A stretch of 64,000 nucleotides of DNA from Anaerobacillus alkalilacustris (GCF_001866005.1 NZ_MLQR01000004.1:62001-126000), one strand, 5' to 3'; counted from the stretch's first letter, positions 1 through 10,417 are shown. Translations and numbers: made by a program. Notes: generated by a model from the sequence alone, not told the origin.

Positions 1-585
1 GAAGATTCAAAAATATATTTTGCAATTGTGCAAAAAGTCCTAAGTGATATGAAAATAGAATTTGTAATAGACCCTAATTTAGTAAGGGGACTTGATTACT
101 ATAACAATACAGCATTTGAAATTATGGTAGATGGAGAAGGCTTCGGGTCAATTACTACGTTATGTGGTGGCGGACGGTATAATGGTCTAGTACAAGAAAT
201 TGGTGGACCAGAGACGCCAGGTATTGGATTTGCTTTAAGTATTGAGCGTCTTCTCATGGCCTTAGAAGTTCAGCAAGTATCGTTACCATTAAACAAACAC
301 CTTGATTGCTATGTTATTGCAATGGGCGATGAGGCCAAACTTGTTGCTTCTAACATTAGCTTTAAAATTCGACAAGCTGGATTTTCATGTGACCAAGATT
401 TTCTTAATAAGAAAATGAAGGCGCAAATGAAAGCAGCTGACCGCTTTAAAGCAAAGTATGTTGTAATCATTGGTGAAAGTGAAATAGAGAAGAATACAAT
501 TGTTATTAAGGAAATGGAAACAGGGGATCAACAAGAAATTCCTGTAGATAAATTAATTAACTTTTTAGGCGAAAAGCTGAAATAA
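1..585 (+). CDS. hisS: Histidyl-tRNA synthetase, 3' part
   Basis: C-terminal part of histidyl-tRNA synthetase, which charges tRNA-His in the cytoplasm. The reading frame is open from base 1, so the gene begins upstream of the window. Visible are the class II motif-3 area ([15 protein letters not shown], then GGGRYNGL and [12 protein letters not shown]) and the C-terminal anticodon-binding domain (about the last 90 residues). It ends 16 bases before aspS, whose Shine-Dalgarno site lies in the gap; hisS-aspS is the usual Bacillus operon. Nothing looks odd apart from the cut by the window edge. Confidence 0.96.
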   Translation, partial: EDSKIYFAIVQKVLSDMKIEFVIDPNLVRGLDYYNNTAFEIMVDGEGFGSITTLCGGGRYNGLVQEIGGPETPGIGFALSIERLLMALEVQQVSLPLNKHLDCYVIAMGDEAKLVASNISFKIRQAGFSCDQDFLNKKMKAQMKAADRFKAKYVVIIGESEIEKNTIVIKEMETGDQQEIPVDKLINFLGEKLK

Positions 586-601
586 TAAGGAGGCAATACT
601 T

Positions 602-2389
602 GTGATTGGAAGAACGCATAATTGTGGAGAGGTATTAGAAAAAACGATTGGTGAGAAAGTTCGTTTAAAAGGATGGGTACAAACTCGTCGTGATTTAGGA
701 CAAGTGATTTTTATTGATTTAAGAGATCGTTCAGGTATTGTACAAATTGTATTTCAACCTGAAGTTTCTGCAGAAGCTTTAGCGATTGCAGATAAAGTAC
801 GTACAGAATATGTTTTGGATGTGGAAGGTACAGTAATCGCTCGTGAGGAAGCTACAATTAACCCGAAAATGAGTACAGGTACAGTTGAAGTTCTTGTAGA
901 AAAAATTGAAGTTTTAAATAGAGCGAAGACGTTACCATTTCAAATTGAGGATGAGACAAATGTATCTGAAGACATTCGTCTTAAATACCGTTACTTAGAT
1001 TTACGTCGTCCTGAAATGCAAGAAACATTTAAATTAAGACATAATACTACAAAATTAATTCGTGACTATTTAGATGAGAAGGCATTTTTAGAAATTGAAA
1101 CACCGATGCTAACAAAAAGTACTCCAGAAGGCGCACGTGACTATTTAGTACCTAGTCGTGTACATCATGGAGAATTCTATGCATTACCACAGTCACCGCA
1201 AATTTTTAAACAGTTGTTAATGGTTTCAGGTTTTGAGCGCTATTATCAAATTGTACGCTGTTTCCGTGATGAAGATTTACGTGCAGACCGTCAGCCTGAA
1301 TTTACACAAGTAGATATTGAGACTTCGTTTATGGATAAAGAAGACTTGATTTCCATGATGGAAGAAATGATGATTAAAGTGATGAAAGAATTTAAAGGAA
1401 TCGACATATCTTCTCCATTCCAACGTTTAACTTACGAAGACGCAATGAACCGTTATGGGTCAGACAAGCCAGATACTCGTTTTGGTTTGGAACTTGTAGA
1501 ATTATCGGATATTGTTAAAAATTGTGGTTTAAAAGTATTTACAAATGCTATCGAAAATGGTGGTATTGTAAAAGGGTTAAATGTAAAAGGTGGAGCAACG
1601 AAGTTATCCCGTAAGGAAATTGATGATTTAGCAAAATTTGTTGCTATCTACGGTGCAAAAGGTCTCGCTTGGTTAAAAGTTGAAGAAGACGGTTTAAAAG
1701 GTCCTATTGCAAAATTTTTCACAGAAGAAGAAATTGAAGCAATGAGTAGGGCATTTAATGCTGAAGTTGGTGACTTACTATTTTTCGGAGCAGATAAAAA
1801 GAAAGTTGTTTTTGATAGCTTAGGAGCTCTTCGTTTGAAATTCGGAAAAGACCTAGGACTAATTGACAAGAACAAATTTAATTTCTTATGGGTGACAGAG
1901 TTCCCACTGCTATCTTATGATGAAGATGAGAAGCGTTATGTTGCTGAACACCATCCGTTTACAAGGCCTGTAAAAGAGGACGTAGAGTTATTAACAACTG
2001 CTCCAGAAAAAGTACGCGCTGAAGCTTATGATTTAGTGTTAAATGGATATGAATTAGGTGGTGGCTCACAACGTATCTTTGAGAGAGAGCTTCAAGAAAA
2101 TATGTTTAGAGCGCTAGGATTTTCTGAAGAAGAAGCAAGAAATCAATTTGGGTTCCTAATGGATGCGTTTGAATACGGAACACCTCCACATGGTGGTATT
2201 GCTCTAGGGTTAGATCGTTTGGTTATGATTTTAGCGGGCCGTACAAATTTACGTGATACAATTGCCTTCCCGAAAACAGCAAGTGCAAGTTGTTTATTAA
2301 CAAATGCACCTGGTGAAGTTAGTGGTGCACAATTAAAAGAATTAAATTTATCTGTTCTACCTAGAAAAGAAGAGAAAGTAAAAGCTTAA
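602..2389 (+). CDS. aspS: Aspartyl-tRNA synthetase
   Basis: Aspartyl-tRNA synthetase of the bacterial type, 595 aa, charging tRNA-Asp. The N-terminal OB-fold anticodon domain (about 1-110) is followed by the class II core: the [20 protein letters not shown] stretch, motif 2 ([16 protein letters not shown]) and motif 3 ([13 protein letters not shown]), with the bacterial GAD insertion between motifs 2 and 3. The start is GTG at 602, seven bases after AAGGAGG. It forms an operon with hisS. Length and motifs match the B. subtilis enzyme. Confidence 0.97.
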   Translation: MIGRTHNCGEVLEKTIGEKVRLKGWVQTRRDLGQVIFIDLRDRSGIVQIVFQPEVSAEALAIADKVRTEYVLDVEGTVIAREEATINPKMSTGTVEVLVEKIEVLNRAKTLPFQIEDETNVSEDIRLKYRYLDLRRPEMQETFKLRHNTTKLIRDYLDEKAFLEIETPMLTKSTPEGARDYLVPSRVHHGEFYALPQSPQIFKQLLMVSGFERYYQIVRCFRDEDLRADRQPEFTQVDIETSFMDKEDLISMMEEMMIKVMKEFKGIDISSPFQRLTYEDAMNRYGSDKPDTRFGLELVELSDIVKNCGLKVFTNAIENGGIVKGLNVKGGATKLSRKEIDDLAKFVAIYGAKGLAWLKVEEDGLKGPIAKFFTEEEIEAMSRAFNAEVGDLLFFGADKKKVVFDSLGALRLKFGKDLGLIDKNKFNFLWVTEFPLLSYDEDEKRYVAEHHPFTRPVKEDVELLTTAPEKVRAEAYDLVLNGYELGGGSQRIFERELQENMFRALGFSEEEARNQFGFLMDAFEYGTPPHGGIALGLDRLVMILAGRTNLRDTIAFPKTASASCLLTNAPGEVSGAQLKELNLSVLPRKEEKVKA

Positions 2390-2461
2390 CGATAGCCCTA
2401 TTAATTTTAAAAATAATTTATAAATTTCTAATAGAGCTTGAGACAAAAAATGTTAATAGTG

Positions 2462-2490
2462 TTTACATTTTTTTGCTCTCATGTTATAGT
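2462..2490 (+). promoter_or_regulatory. Predicted promoter of the SAM-riboswitch leader
   Basis: TTTACA (2462-2467) and TATAGT (2485-2490) are separated by 17 bp, a good SigA-type promoter. Transcription would start near 2497, about 60 bases before the SAM aptamer. Confidence 0.6.
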
Positions 2491-2555
2491 TTGTTTACTT
2501 ACGAATTCTAAATAGTTTTACTATTTTAAAAAATGAACAACTAACAATTAAATAT

Positions 2556-2702
2556 ACTTATCAAGAGAGGCGGAGGGACTGACCCGATGAAGCCCGGCAA
2601 CCTGTTATACTTTTGTTTTGCTATTTAAGGCTAAATAAAAACAAAAGGCTATCTAAACAAGGTGCTAATTTCAGCAGAGCAAATGCTCTGGCAGATAAGT
2701 GA
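2556..2702 (+). promoter_or_regulatory. SAM-I riboswitch (S-box leader) of hom
   Basis: S-box aptamer. The P1 arms ACTTATC (2556-2562) and GATAAGT (2694-2700) pair, and the core reads AAGAGAGGCGGAGGGACTG, then CCCGATGAAGCCCGGCAACC and GGTGCTAATTTC, the conserved S-box landmarks. S-boxes bind S-adenosylmethionine and then favour the downstream terminator, so expression of the next gene should fall when SAM is plentiful. The next gene is hom, about 450 bases on, beyond a terminator and an inserted repeat. Confidence 0.95.
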
Positions 2703-2708
2703 GGATAT

Positions 2709-2741
2709 AAAAAACCTTTCCTTGTCTGGAAAGGTTTTTTT
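2709..2741 (+). terminator. Riboswitch-controlled terminator
   Basis: AAACCTTTCC and GGAAAGGTTT form a stem followed by a T-run. This is the expression platform of the SAM riboswitch. Confidence 0.92.
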
Positions 2742-2746
2742 GTAGT

Positions 2747-3035
2747 ATCAGAATTTATAAATTTCTAACTTAGAAACTGTCTAGCGCAAGCAGCCTACGA
2801 GCCCGCTCACTTTAGTTAAGCAACGGACTTCAATTACTGCTTGAGATCCTTCTTCGATTAGCCTCATGCAGCTTTGCTCCTGCGGTTACTCGTCGCACAA
2901 AACACTGCTTCGAGGAAGCTTGCTACGAAGCTATACTAGAAGACGCAGAAGTACATAGATTGCGGTCAAAGAGCAGACCGCTACTTGCCGACCTTCCAGT
3001 GTTTGTCACCGATAGGCGGGCGCCTTGCGCTTTTC
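2747..3035 (+). repeat. Modular intergenic repeat, copy 1
   Basis: Copy of a family that starts TATCAGAATTTATAAATTTC, continues with CTGTCTAGCGCAAGCAGCC and ends near CTTGCGCTTTTC. This copy has the right half containing GGTCAAAGAGCAGACCG and CGATAGGCGGGCG. It lies between the SAM riboswitch terminator and hom. The ends AGCGCAAG and CTTGCGCT are inverted copies of each other. No protein is evident. Confidence 0.85.
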
Positions 3036-3157
3036 ATCGATTTTTATGTGGGTAGTAAGGTATTCGGGATTTAGGCTTAATATAATGAGATTTTTTTGAA
3101 GATTACGTGAATTAAGAAACACTTTTTGTTAATTATAGGGTAAGGGAGCTGTTTACA

Positions 3158-4429
3158 TTGATTAAAATTGGTTTTTTAGGGTTTGGGACTGTAAATTCAG
3201 GTGTGTATGAGGGTATTACAGAAACTTTGGATTATTTAGAGTCTGTAATTGGTGAGGAGTTATGTATTACTAAAATATTAATTAGAAATAAATGTAGATA
3301 CGTAGATGTAGCAAACTTTGAACTTATGACAGATAGACCAGAAGATTTTTTTAGCAATGAGTTTGATATTGTTTTTGAGGCTATGGGTGGAGAACAACCA
3401 GCGCTAGATTACATTACATTACTTTTAATGAAAAAAATACCTGTAATTACAGCGAATAAAGAGCTAGTCGCTAAACACGGACCTCTACTTGAAAATTTAG
3501 CAAGTAAATATAATTCATTTATCGGTTATGAGGCAACTGTTGCAGGAGGAATACCAATTGTCAACACACTCAATAGTCAGTTACAATGGAGCGCGGTAGA
3601 AAAGGTATCTGGAATTTTAAATGGAACTACAAATTATATCATTACAAAGCTTGCAAATGGAAAACGGTCGTTTGAAAGTGTCTTAAAGGAAGCACAACAA
3701 TTAGGATTTGCTGAGGCTGATCCTACTGCTGATATTGAGGGATTTGATGCGTTATACAAACTTCAAATACTCTGTAAACTCTGTTTTGGATCTTGGGTTA
3801 GTGAAGAACAGTTTCAAAGAAAAGGAATGTCTCATCTCAAAAGTTGGCATTTTAAAGCTGGAGAGGCTCTTGGTTTAAAATTAAAGTATATAGCAGAAGC
3901 TTATTATGATGGTAGGGAAGTTCATGGTACAATCTCACCGTGTTTCATTGACAAAAACCATCCATTATCAGCAATTGAAAATGAAAATAATGGAGTTCAT
4001 ATTAAAGCGGCTTGGTTAGGAGATTTCGTCACTGTTGGTCCTGGAGCAGGTAAAAGACCAACGGCTACTAGTATGATTGAAGACTATCTCCATCAGTTAT
4101 TAAAAAAGAACAATCAAACTAATAGAAAGAAACGTGTAAAGGCATATCTTCCAGATAGTCAACAATTTGTAATCTTTTATGAGAAAAGCAAAGAAAATGA
4201 AATCTATCAAAAGATAATAGACAGTACTTATGACGTGGAAGAAGTTTTACAGATTAATGATACTGAAAAAATAGCTATGATAATAAAAGCACGTGAAAAA
4301 TGTTTGTCTATATTTGATGAAATTGATCAAGTTGATATTTTCCCTATACAGCGAGGCTCAAATGATAACAATGATCATGGAGATGGACTAACTACAGGTG
4401 GTCAAAATAAAATAAAAGCATATAATTGA
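3158..4429 (+). CDS. hom: Homoserine dehydrogenase
   Basis: NADP-dependent homoserine dehydrogenase, 423 aa, which reduces aspartate semialdehyde to homoserine on the way to threonine and methionine. The N-terminal Rossmann motif is GFLGFGTVNSGV; the catalytic region has ITANKELVAKHGP, SGILNGTTNYI and EADPTADIEGFDA with the active-site Lys around residue 200. The last 80 residues correspond to the usual ACT regulatory region but look weakly conserved, and the tail is hydrophilic. The start is TTG at 3158 behind AAGGGAG. The SAM-I riboswitch upstream ties it to methionine supply; no threonine genes follow it. Confidence 0.93.
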   Translation: MIKIGFLGFGTVNSGVYEGITETLDYLESVIGEELCITKILIRNKCRYVDVANFELMTDRPEDFFSNEFDIVFEAMGGEQPALDYITLLLMKKIPVITANKELVAKHGPLLENLASKYNSFIGYEATVAGGIPIVNTLNSQLQWSAVEKVSGILNGTTNYIITKLANGKRSFESVLKEAQQLGFAEADPTADIEGFDALYKLQILCKLCFGSWVSEEQFQRKGMSHLKSWHFKAGEALGLKLKYIAEAYYDGREVHGTISPCFIDKNHPLSAIENENNGVHIKAAWLGDFVTVGPGAGKRPTATSMIEDYLHQLLKKNNQTNRKKRVKAYLPDSQQFVIFYEKSKENEIYQKIIDSTYDVEEVLQINDTEKIAMIIKAREKCLSIFDEIDQVDIFPIQRGSNDNNDHGDGLTTGGQNKIKAYN

Positions 4430-4446
4430 GTGAATTTATATACTTA

Positions 4447-4495
4447 GCGTCATAAAATATATAACTAGTGACGCACAATTTAACGTTACTAGTTA
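4447..4495 (+). other. Inverted repeats downstream of hom
   Basis: TAACTAGTGACG (4462-4473) pairs with CGTTACTAGTTA (4484-4495). Alternatively GCGTCA (4447-4452) pairs with TGACGC (4469-4474). The two stems exclude each other. There is no T-run, so it is not a clear intrinsic terminator; it may end or stabilise the hom transcript. Confidence 0.45.
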
Positions 4496-4580
4496 TAGTT
4501 ATCTATAGAAGCTAAAATCTAATCCATTTAAGGGTAATTAACTAAAAAAATGTTTGTTTTACGTTAACGTGCATCTCAAC

Positions 4581-4609
4581 TTGAAATCTAAAAAAGATCG
4601 TGATATTAT
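4581..4609 (+). promoter_or_regulatory. Promoter of the 6S RNA gene
   Basis: TTGAAA (4581-4586) and TATTAT (4604-4609), 17 bp apart, place the transcription start near 4616, which fits the 5' end of the 6S RNA. Confidence 0.8.
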
Positions 4610-4615
4610 AAAGTT

Positions 4616-4805
4616 AATCCATTAGAGTCCTGAGGTGTTCGTAGGATACTATACGTTTTGAGCCAACACTTTTAATATGGGAGCTTGAAGTTTTAGCTTG
4701 GCGTGCAGGCCTTCTTGAAAGGAAGTACAAGAAGTTAAACAGGGCACCCACCTGCGAGAGCAGGTTCAAAACTATGTTTTTACGGCACATTGGGACTCTA
4801 ACTTT
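4616..4805 (+). ncRNA. ssrS: 6S RNA (SsrS, 6S-1/BsrA type)
   Basis: 6S RNA of about 190 nt, which binds the SigA RNA polymerase holoenzyme by mimicking an open promoter. Terminal arms AGAGTCC and GGACTCT pair (4624-4630 with 4793-4799). Internal landmarks shared with B. subtilis 6S-1 RNA are TGAGGTGTT, GCTTGGCGTGCAGGCC, GGGCACCCACCT and GGCACATTGGGACT. In B. subtilis this gene also sits between aspS and yrvM (tcdA), so the context agrees. Confidence 0.93.
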
Positions 4806-4818
4806 ATACTAACTTTTT

Positions 4819-4846
4819 AAACCTAGGAGAGTTCCTAGGTTTTTTG
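4819..4846 (+). terminator. Terminator after 6S RNA
   Basis: AACCTAGGA and TCCTAGGTT form a stem followed by TTTTTT. Confidence 0.88.
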
Positions 4847-4848
4847 TA

Positions 4849-5186
4849 TAGCCTTGTTAGTTTTGGTTGATAGTATAAGAAGGGATATAATCGCCCCTAA
4901 GATGCAATAAACTTTCAAAACTTGAGAAAATCCAAAGCTTTCTGTGCATAGCTGACCGATTAATTGCTCAAAAGGTAGGATAAGTTAAATGAACAAAAAA
5001 TGTAGATTGGAGAGTTTCCCTTGCTTATTGAAGTTTCAGCTTCTTGATAAAAATAATTGTTATTATTCAATCCGTGGGGAAAAATTTTCTGTTTAATGAA
5101 GATCTAAATTTACATCTAATGAAGTTTTATGATATATTCAAAATCGTGAAATAAGCATATAGGTATTTTGGAAGGAGAATTAACTA
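4849..5186. other. Gene-free stretch before tcdA
   Basis: No coding sequence is seen. Bases about 5010-5110 contain GAAGTTTCAGCTTC and ATCCGTGGGGA, a worn relative of the small hairpin repeat found at 6052 and 42894. The tcdA Shine-Dalgarno site (AAGGAGA) is at 5171. Confidence 0.4.
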
Positions 5187-5948
5187 ATGTTACATCAATT
5201 TTCTAGAAATGAACTAGCAATTGGACATGAAGGATTAACTATTTTAAAAAACAGTACGGTTGCTGTTCTTGGTATAGGGGGAGTCGGTTCATTTTCAGCT
5301 GAGGCTCTTGCCAGGTCGGGGGTAGGTCGGCTAGTTTTGGTAGATAAGGATGATGTTGATATTACAAATGTAAATCGCCAAGTTCATGCGTTATTATCAA
5401 CAGTTGGAAAACCTAAAGTGGATTTAATGAAGGCAAGGATTGCAGATATTAACCCTGAATGTGAAGTGATTGCATTAAAGATGTTTTATACTGAAGAAAC
5501 ATATGAAACGTTTTTTGATTATGGGCTTGATTTTGTTGTAGATGCTTCTGATACTATTTCATATAAAATCCATTTAATGAAAGAATGTTTAAAACGCAAA
5601 ATCCCTATTATCTCTAGTATGGGAGTTGCAAATAAAATGGATCCTACAAGATTAAGAATAGCGGACATTTCCAAGACTAGCTACGACCCAATAGCAAAAG
5701 TCATTCGAACAAAACTTAGAAAACAAGGTATACATAAAGGAATAAATGTTGTTTTTTCTGATGAACAACCGATTAAAATTAGAGAAGAAATAAGAAAAGA
5801 GATTGTATCCAAGGCACAAGAAGAATCTCCAATTCGAAAAGCTAAAATGCCTCCTTCATCAAATGCATTTGTCCCTTCTGTATCAGGTCTTATAATGGCA
5901 GGTCATGTGATTACCTCTTTACTCAAAGATATAAAAATAGAGCGCTAA
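5187..5948 (+). CDS. tcdA: tRNA threonylcarbamoyladenosine dehydratase (TcdA/YrvM)
   Basis: ThiF/MoeB-type (E1-like) enzyme, 253 aa, that cyclises t6A37 of tRNAs to ct6A using ATP. The nucleotide-binding motif GIGGVGSFSAEALARSG is at about 29-45, followed by the LVDKDDVDITNVNRQ loop, both typical of the family. The adenylation site Arg is in NVNRQ. The start is ATG behind AAGGAGA. Its position after aspS and 6S RNA is the same as yrvM in B. subtilis, which supports TcdA over a ThiF involved in thiamine synthesis. Confidence 0.9.
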   Translation: MLHQFSRNELAIGHEGLTILKNSTVAVLGIGGVGSFSAEALARSGVGRLVLVDKDDVDITNVNRQVHALLSTVGKPKVDLMKARIADINPECEVIALKMFYTEETYETFFDYGLDFVVDASDTISYKIHLMKECLKRKIPIISSMGVANKMDPTRLRIADISKTSYDPIAKVIRTKLRKQGIHKGINVVFSDEQPIKIREEIRKEIVSKAQEESPIRKAKMPPSSNAFVPSVSGLIMAGHVITSLLKDIKIER

Positions 5949-6051
5949 TAATTACTGTTACACCGCCCCTAAATGTCCGATATAGAATAACTTTCATCAG
6001 TGAAAGCTGATGATTAGTTACTCTTATGCCTGTGGTATAAGTTAAACTAAC

Positions 6052-6097
6052 AATCAGTGGGGGATGAAGCAAAACTCCCTCTGATTGAAGTTCAGCT
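6052..6097 (+). repeat. Small hairpin repeat, copy a
   Basis: AATCAG-TGGGGGA pairs with TCCCTCTGATT, followed by GAAGTTCAGCTTT. Related sequence occurs at 42894-42950 and, more distantly, at 34811 and 5010. The rest of 5949-6486 is AT-rich, with only the cre site below standing out. Confidence 0.5.
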
Positions 6098-6359
6098 TTA
6101 TATACAATTCAACATTCAAACACCCTCCTAATTAGACCTTTCCAAGATAAATTAATATTTTAATGAATTTCATTCAACTAATTTTGAAATTTTAGTGTCA
6201 GTCTTGTAGTTTTTATTCTTAAATAAAAATAAATTTTGTATGAATGTACAAAAAACAATCTTAATATTATACTAGATTTCTTATATATAACTAAAAAATG
6301 AAAGTTTGTGAAATTTTTTTGAACGATCTCATTGATTACTTTCAAAATCTTACATACAA

Positions 6360-6373
6360 TGAAAGCGGTTACA
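6360..6373 (+). promoter_or_regulatory. cre site (CcpA operator) upstream of lctP
   Basis: TGAAAGCGGTTACA matches the cre consensus TGWNANCGNTNWCA at every position. It lies 113 bases before the lactate permease start, so carbon catabolite control of lactate uptake by CcpA-HPr(Ser-P) is likely. Confidence 0.8.
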
Positions 6374-6486
6374 ACTAATGTTTACTAATCAAAAATAGTA
6401 ATTTGGGTGATTTTACAAGGATTGGAGGTAACTTAGCACTAATGGTTTGTTGGGGATAAGCATGAATTTTATGGGGGGGTTACATT

Positions 6487-8073
6487 ATGCAATTATTAGC
6501 AGCATTTAGTGCAATTATCGCGCCATTTATATTTTTAGTCCTTTTGAGAATGCCTGCAAAGCGTGGGATGCTTTACAGTGCAGTGATCGTAATTTTGTTT
6601 GCTTTTACAGTATGGGGATTAAATATCGAAATATTGTCTGCGTCTATTTTGCAAGGTTCACACAGGGCAATAACGATTTTATTTATTCTTTTCGGGGCCA
6701 TTGTTTTGTTAAATACTTTAAAGAACACTGGAGCTGTTGATAGAATTAATGAAGGTTTCCGGAATATCTCTCCGGATATGAGAGTTCAAGTTGTTATAGT
6801 GGCTTTTCTATTTGGAAGTTTAATTGAAGGTGCGGCGGGTTTCGGAACACCTGCGGCGGTTACTGGACCATTGCTAGTGGCTCTTGGATTCACTCCTTTA
6901 GCTGCTGCCGCTACAGCACTAATTGCCGATAGTACAGCGGTATCATTTGGGGCTGTTGGAACTCCGATTATTGTGGGGCTAAGCAATATTGAAGGAGCAG
7001 GGGTCGAGCTCTTTAAAGAGGTTGGAATTTTAATTACATTAATGGATTTATTGGTAGGTACATTAATACCATTTATTCTAGTTCTTGTTTTAACAATTGC
7101 TTTTGAAAAGAAAAAAGGGCTATCAAGTGCATTTTCACTATTACCTTGGACGTTACTAGTAGGTGCATCCTATACTCTTTCAGCTGCTTTATATGCTTGG
7201 TTGTTCGGACCAGAATTTGTTTCAATTTTAGCGTCGATTACGGCAATGGCTATTGCGACATTAACAGCAAAGAAGAATATTTTCATTCCAAAAGTTGTAT
7301 GGCAAGATGCTTTGGCTAAGGATTTTAAAGCGGAAGAGAAGAAATCTGATATGAGTCTTGTATCTGCATGGAGTCCATATTTTATTGTCGTTGTCTTGCT
7401 TTTGTTAACAAGAATTGTTACGCCAATTAAGCAATTCACGCAAAATACAATTGACCTGGGTTGGAATAATGTACTTGGAATAGAAGGAATTAATTCAGCG
7501 TGGCAAGTGCTATATTCTCCAGGAGCAGTTCTTGTACTCGCTGCAGTGATCTCGGTATTTATACAAAGGAGTACTTTTTCAAGTTTTACGAAAGCTTCTA
7601 AGGAATCATTAAATTCTGTTAAGGGGGCAGCACTAGCGTTAATTCCTACTTTGGCACTTGTGCAAGTATTTTCGAATTCTGGAATGAACACGAGTGATCT
7701 CGTGTCGATGCCGGAATATATTGCATTATCTATGGCGTCTACGTTTGGTGGCGTATGGCCATTTGTTGCACCTTATCTCGGAATTCTTGGAGCTTTTATC
7801 ACTGGAAGTGCAACGGTATCAACACTTACTTTTGCTCCGATTCAGTACAGTGTAGCGATAGAGACAGGATTAAACACAAACCTTATTTTGGCGCAGCAAG
7901 TGGCAGGAGCAGCTGCAGGGAATATGATTTGTGTACACAACGTTGTTGCAGCTTTAGCGGTTGTTGGGCTTGTTGGTAAAGAAGGGGAAGTTATTCGTAA
8001 AACATTGGCCCCTGCCCTTATATATGGGCTATTAGTAGGAATTGCTGCTACAGTTTTATTTTTGACCTTGTAA
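6487..8073 (+). CDS. lctP: L-lactate permease
   Basis: Membrane transporter of the LctP/LldP family, 528 aa, importing L-lactate (possibly glycolate) with protons. Twelve or more hydrophobic segments are visible across its length. The family stretch [14 protein letters not shown] is at about 112-125, and [10 protein letters not shown] and [12 protein letters not shown] are also typical. The start is ATG at 6487, six bases behind a G-rich site (GGGGGGGTT). It precedes lutABC, so uptake and oxidation of lactate are encoded together. A perfect cre site lies upstream. Confidence 0.93.
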   Translation: MQLLAAFSAIIAPFIFLVLLRMPAKRGMLYSAVIVILFAFTVWGLNIEILSASILQGSHRAITILFILFGAIVLLNTLKNTGAVDRINEGFRNISPDMRVQVVIVAFLFGSLIEGAAGFGTPAAVTGPLLVALGFTPLAAAATALIADSTAVSFGAVGTPIIVGLSNIEGAGVELFKEVGILITLMDLLVGTLIPFILVLVLTIAFEKKKGLSSAFSLLPWTLLVGASYTLSAALYAWLFGPEFVSILASITAMAIATLTAKKNIFIPKVVWQDALAKDFKAEEKKSDMSLVSAWSPYFIVVVLLLLTRIVTPIKQFTQNTIDLGWNNVLGIEGINSAWQVLYSPGAVLVLAAVISVFIQRSTFSSFTKASKESLNSVKGAALALIPTLALVQVFSNSGMNTSDLVSMPEYIALSMASTFGGVWPFVAPYLGILGAFITGSATVSTLTFAPIQYSVAIETGLNTNLILAQQVAGAAAGNMICVHNVVAALAVVGLVGKEGEVIRKTLAPALIYGLLVGIAATVLFLTL

Positions 8074-8113
8074 ACACAATTGCTTTACTCTTGGTTATGG
8101 AAATAATTTCATG

Positions 8114-8154
8114 GTAACCCAAATCTATTATCTTATATAATAGATTTGGGTTAC
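8114..8154 (+). other. 18-bp perfect inverted repeat between lctP and lutA
   Basis: The arms GTAACCCAAATCTATTAT (8114-8131) and its exact complement (8137-8154) flank a 5-base loop. No T-run follows, so it could be a weak terminator, an mRNA-stabilising stem after lctP, or an operator for lutABC. Confidence 0.6.
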
Positions 8155-8253
8155 TAAATTATTTAGTAGTTCAGTTGAGAGCGCATCCATCTAAGTTTAA
8201 TCGCGTAAAATTCATATTTGTCATTATTAATGACCTAGGGGGAGAAAAAGTAA

Positions 8254-8973
8254 ATGAAGGTTTCCTTATTTTTAACCTGTTTAGCAGATGTTGTTTATCC
8301 AGCATCAGTAGGGAAAAGTACAGTAGAAATTCTTGAACGGTTCGGCTGTGAAGTAGATTTTCCGAAAAAGCAAACGTGCTGTGGTCAGCCCGCTTTTAAT
8401 AGTGGCTACCACCGTGAAACAAAAGAAGTAGCGAAGCACATGATTAATGTGTTTAGAGATGCCAAGTATGTTGTTTCACCTTCGGGTTCATGTACTTCTA
8501 TGTTACATGAATATATTCATTTATTTGAAGATGATCCTGAATGGAAACAAAAAGCCGAAGAACTAAAAAGTAAATCCTATGAATTAACTCAATTTCTTGT
8601 TAATGTTTTAAAAATTAACGATGTGGGTGCAAAACTTCAAGCAAAGGCCACTTACCATACGTCATGTCACATGACTCGTTTATTAGGAGTAAAGGATGCA
8701 CCAATGAATTTACTGAGAAACGTTGAAGGTTTAGAGTTTACAGAGCTTCCACATAAAGAGCAATGTTGTGGATTCGGAGGAACATTTTCAGTTAAAATGG
8801 TACCTATTTCAGAGCAAATGGTTAATGAAAAAGTACAACATATTGAAGAATCAGATGCAGAAGTTTTAATCGGAGCTGATTTAGGTTGTTTAATGAATAT
8901 TGGCGGAAGAATTAATCGTCAAGGTAAACAAATAAAAGTCATGCATATTGCAGAAGTATTAAATAGTAAATAA
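8254..8973 (+). CDS. lutA: Lactate utilisation protein A
   Basis: 239-aa (Fe-S)-binding protein of the CCG family. LutA, LutB and LutC together oxidise L-lactate to pyruvate, allowing growth on lactate. Two cysteine-rich CCG domains are visible: [12 protein letters not shown] near residue 43 and [12 protein letters not shown] near 171. CHMTRLLG is the usual partner of the second. The start is ATG behind GGGGGAG. It is 12 bases from lutB, so the three lut genes form an operon. No LutR-type regulator lies nearby. Confidence 0.93.
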   Translation: MKVSLFLTCLADVVYPASVGKSTVEILERFGCEVDFPKKQTCCGQPAFNSGYHRETKEVAKHMINVFRDAKYVVSPSGSCTSMLHEYIHLFEDDPEWKQKAEELKSKSYELTQFLVNVLKINDVGAKLQAKATYHTSCHMTRLLGVKDAPMNLLRNVEGLEFTELPHKEQCCGFGGTFSVKMVPISEQMVNEKVQHIEESDAEVLIGADLGCLMNIGGRINRQGKQIKVMHIAEVLNSK

Positions 8974-8985
8974 GGTGGTGAAAGA

Positions 8986-10416
8986 ATGGCAATAAAAATT
9001 GGGGAAGAAAAATTTTTTAATCGTGTAGAAAATGGAATTAACAATGATTTTATGCGTAAAGCCGTTGCTAGTGCACAAGAACGAATGCAAGGTCGTCGAT
9101 TAGACTCAATAAATGCGTTAGGAAATTGGGAAGATTGGAGAAACCTTGCTGAGGAAATTCGCCAACATACACTTGAGAATTTAGACTTTTACTTGGAGCA
9201 GTTAGCAGAAAATGTGGTAAAGAATGGTGGCAATGTCTTCTTTGCTGAAACTGCCCAAGAAGCAAATGACTACATTAAAGGTGTGGTTTCAAAAAAAAGT
9301 GCTAAAAAGATTATAAAGTCAAAGTCAATGGTTACCGAAGAAATAAGTATGAATCAAGCTCTAGAATCTATTGGTTGTGAGGTAATTGAAACAGATCTCG
9401 GAGAGTGGATCTTACAATTAGATGACCATGATCCGCCTTCCCATATTGTTGTCCCAGCTCTTCATAAAAATAAAGAGCAAATTCGGGACACATTTATGGA
9501 AAAAAAAGGTTATGAGAAAACAAGTGATCCAAAAGAGTTAGCTCTATTTGCACGTGAAGTATTACGAAAAGATTTTTTAGAAGGTGAAGTAGGTATAACA
9601 GGTTGTAACTTTGCAGTTGCAGAGTCAGGGTCAATTTCACTCGTAACAAATGAAGGAAATGCAAGACTAGCAACAACAATACCTAAAACACAAATTACAG
9701 TAATGGGTATGGAGAGAATTGTACCTACTTGGGAAGAACTAGATATTTTAACTAGTATGCTTGCTAGAAGTGCGGTTGGGCAAAAACTAACGAGTTATGT
9801 TACGGGTTTAACTGGACCAAGAGAAGATGGAGAAGTCGATGGCCCGGAAGAATTCCATTTAGTAATAGTAGATAATGGTAGGTCAAAAATATTAGGTACT
9901 CAATTTCAAAGTGCCCTACAATGTATTCGTTGTGCTGCTTGTATCAATGTCTGTCCTGTTTATCGTCATGTAGGTGGACATTCTTATGGTTCTATTTATC
10001 CAGGGCCAATTGGAGCAGTTTTAAATCCATTATTAAGCGATTATGATGAATATAAAGAATTGCCCTATGCATCAAGTTTATGTGCCGCCTGTACAGAAGT
10101 TTGTCCTGTTAAAATCCCACTTCATAATCTATTAATTGAGCATCGGCGTGTAATGGTAGAAGAAGAAGGGAAAGCACCTTTTGCTGAAAAGTTGGCTATG
10201 AAAGGATATGCGTTTGCTGCATCTTCACCGAGTGTTTATAGTGTAGGAACGAAAACGGCTCCAACTGTAATGGGTCCGTTTACAAAAAATGGGTTTATCT
10301 CTGAAGGTCCTGGTCCGGTTAAGCTTTGGACAGATATTCGCGATCTTCCTGAACTGAGTAAAGGCAAAGATAAGTTCAGAACATGGTTTGAGAATCGTGA
10401 CAAAGGAGGTAACTAA
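8986..10416 (+). CDS. lutB: Lactate utilisation protein B (iron-sulfur)
   Basis: Iron-sulfur component of the LutABC lactate-oxidising system, 476 aa. The N-terminal two thirds is the LUD domain ([20 protein letters not shown] around 205). Two 4Fe-4S clusters follow: [15 protein letters not shown] at about 312 and [11 protein letters not shown] at about 366. The start is ATG at 8986 behind AAGGTGGTGA. Its last codons contain the Shine-Dalgarno site of lutC, so the two are translationally close-coupled. Confidence 0.94.
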   Translation: MAIKIGEEKFFNRVENGINNDFMRKAVASAQERMQGRRLDSINALGNWEDWRNLAEEIRQHTLENLDFYLEQLAENVVKNGGNVFFAETAQEANDYIKGVVSKKSAKKIIKSKSMVTEEISMNQALESIGCEVIETDLGEWILQLDDHDPPSHIVVPALHKNKEQIRDTFMEKKGYEKTSDPKELALFAREVLRKDFLEGEVGITGCNFAVAESGSISLVTNEGNARLATTIPKTQITVMGMERIVPTWEELDILTSMLARSAVGQKLTSYVTGLTGPREDGEVDGPEEFHLVIVDNGRSKILGTQFQSALQCIRCAACINVCPVYRHVGGHSYGSIYPGPIGAVLNPLLSDYDEYKELPYASSLCAACTEVCPVKIPLHNLLIEHRRVMVEEEGKAPFAEKLAMKGYAFAASSPSVYSVGTKTAPTVMGPFTKNGFISEGPGPVKLWTDIRDLPELSKGKDKFRTWFENRDKGGN

Positions 10417-10417
10417 T

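Noticed and set aside
7170-7691. 173-codon minus-strand frame inside lctP
   Set aside because: Shadow of a long hydrophobic gene; composition follows lctP codons.
8176-8189. cre-like TGAGAGCGCATCCA before lutA
   Set aside because: Two mismatches at conserved positions; too weak next to the perfect site before lctP.
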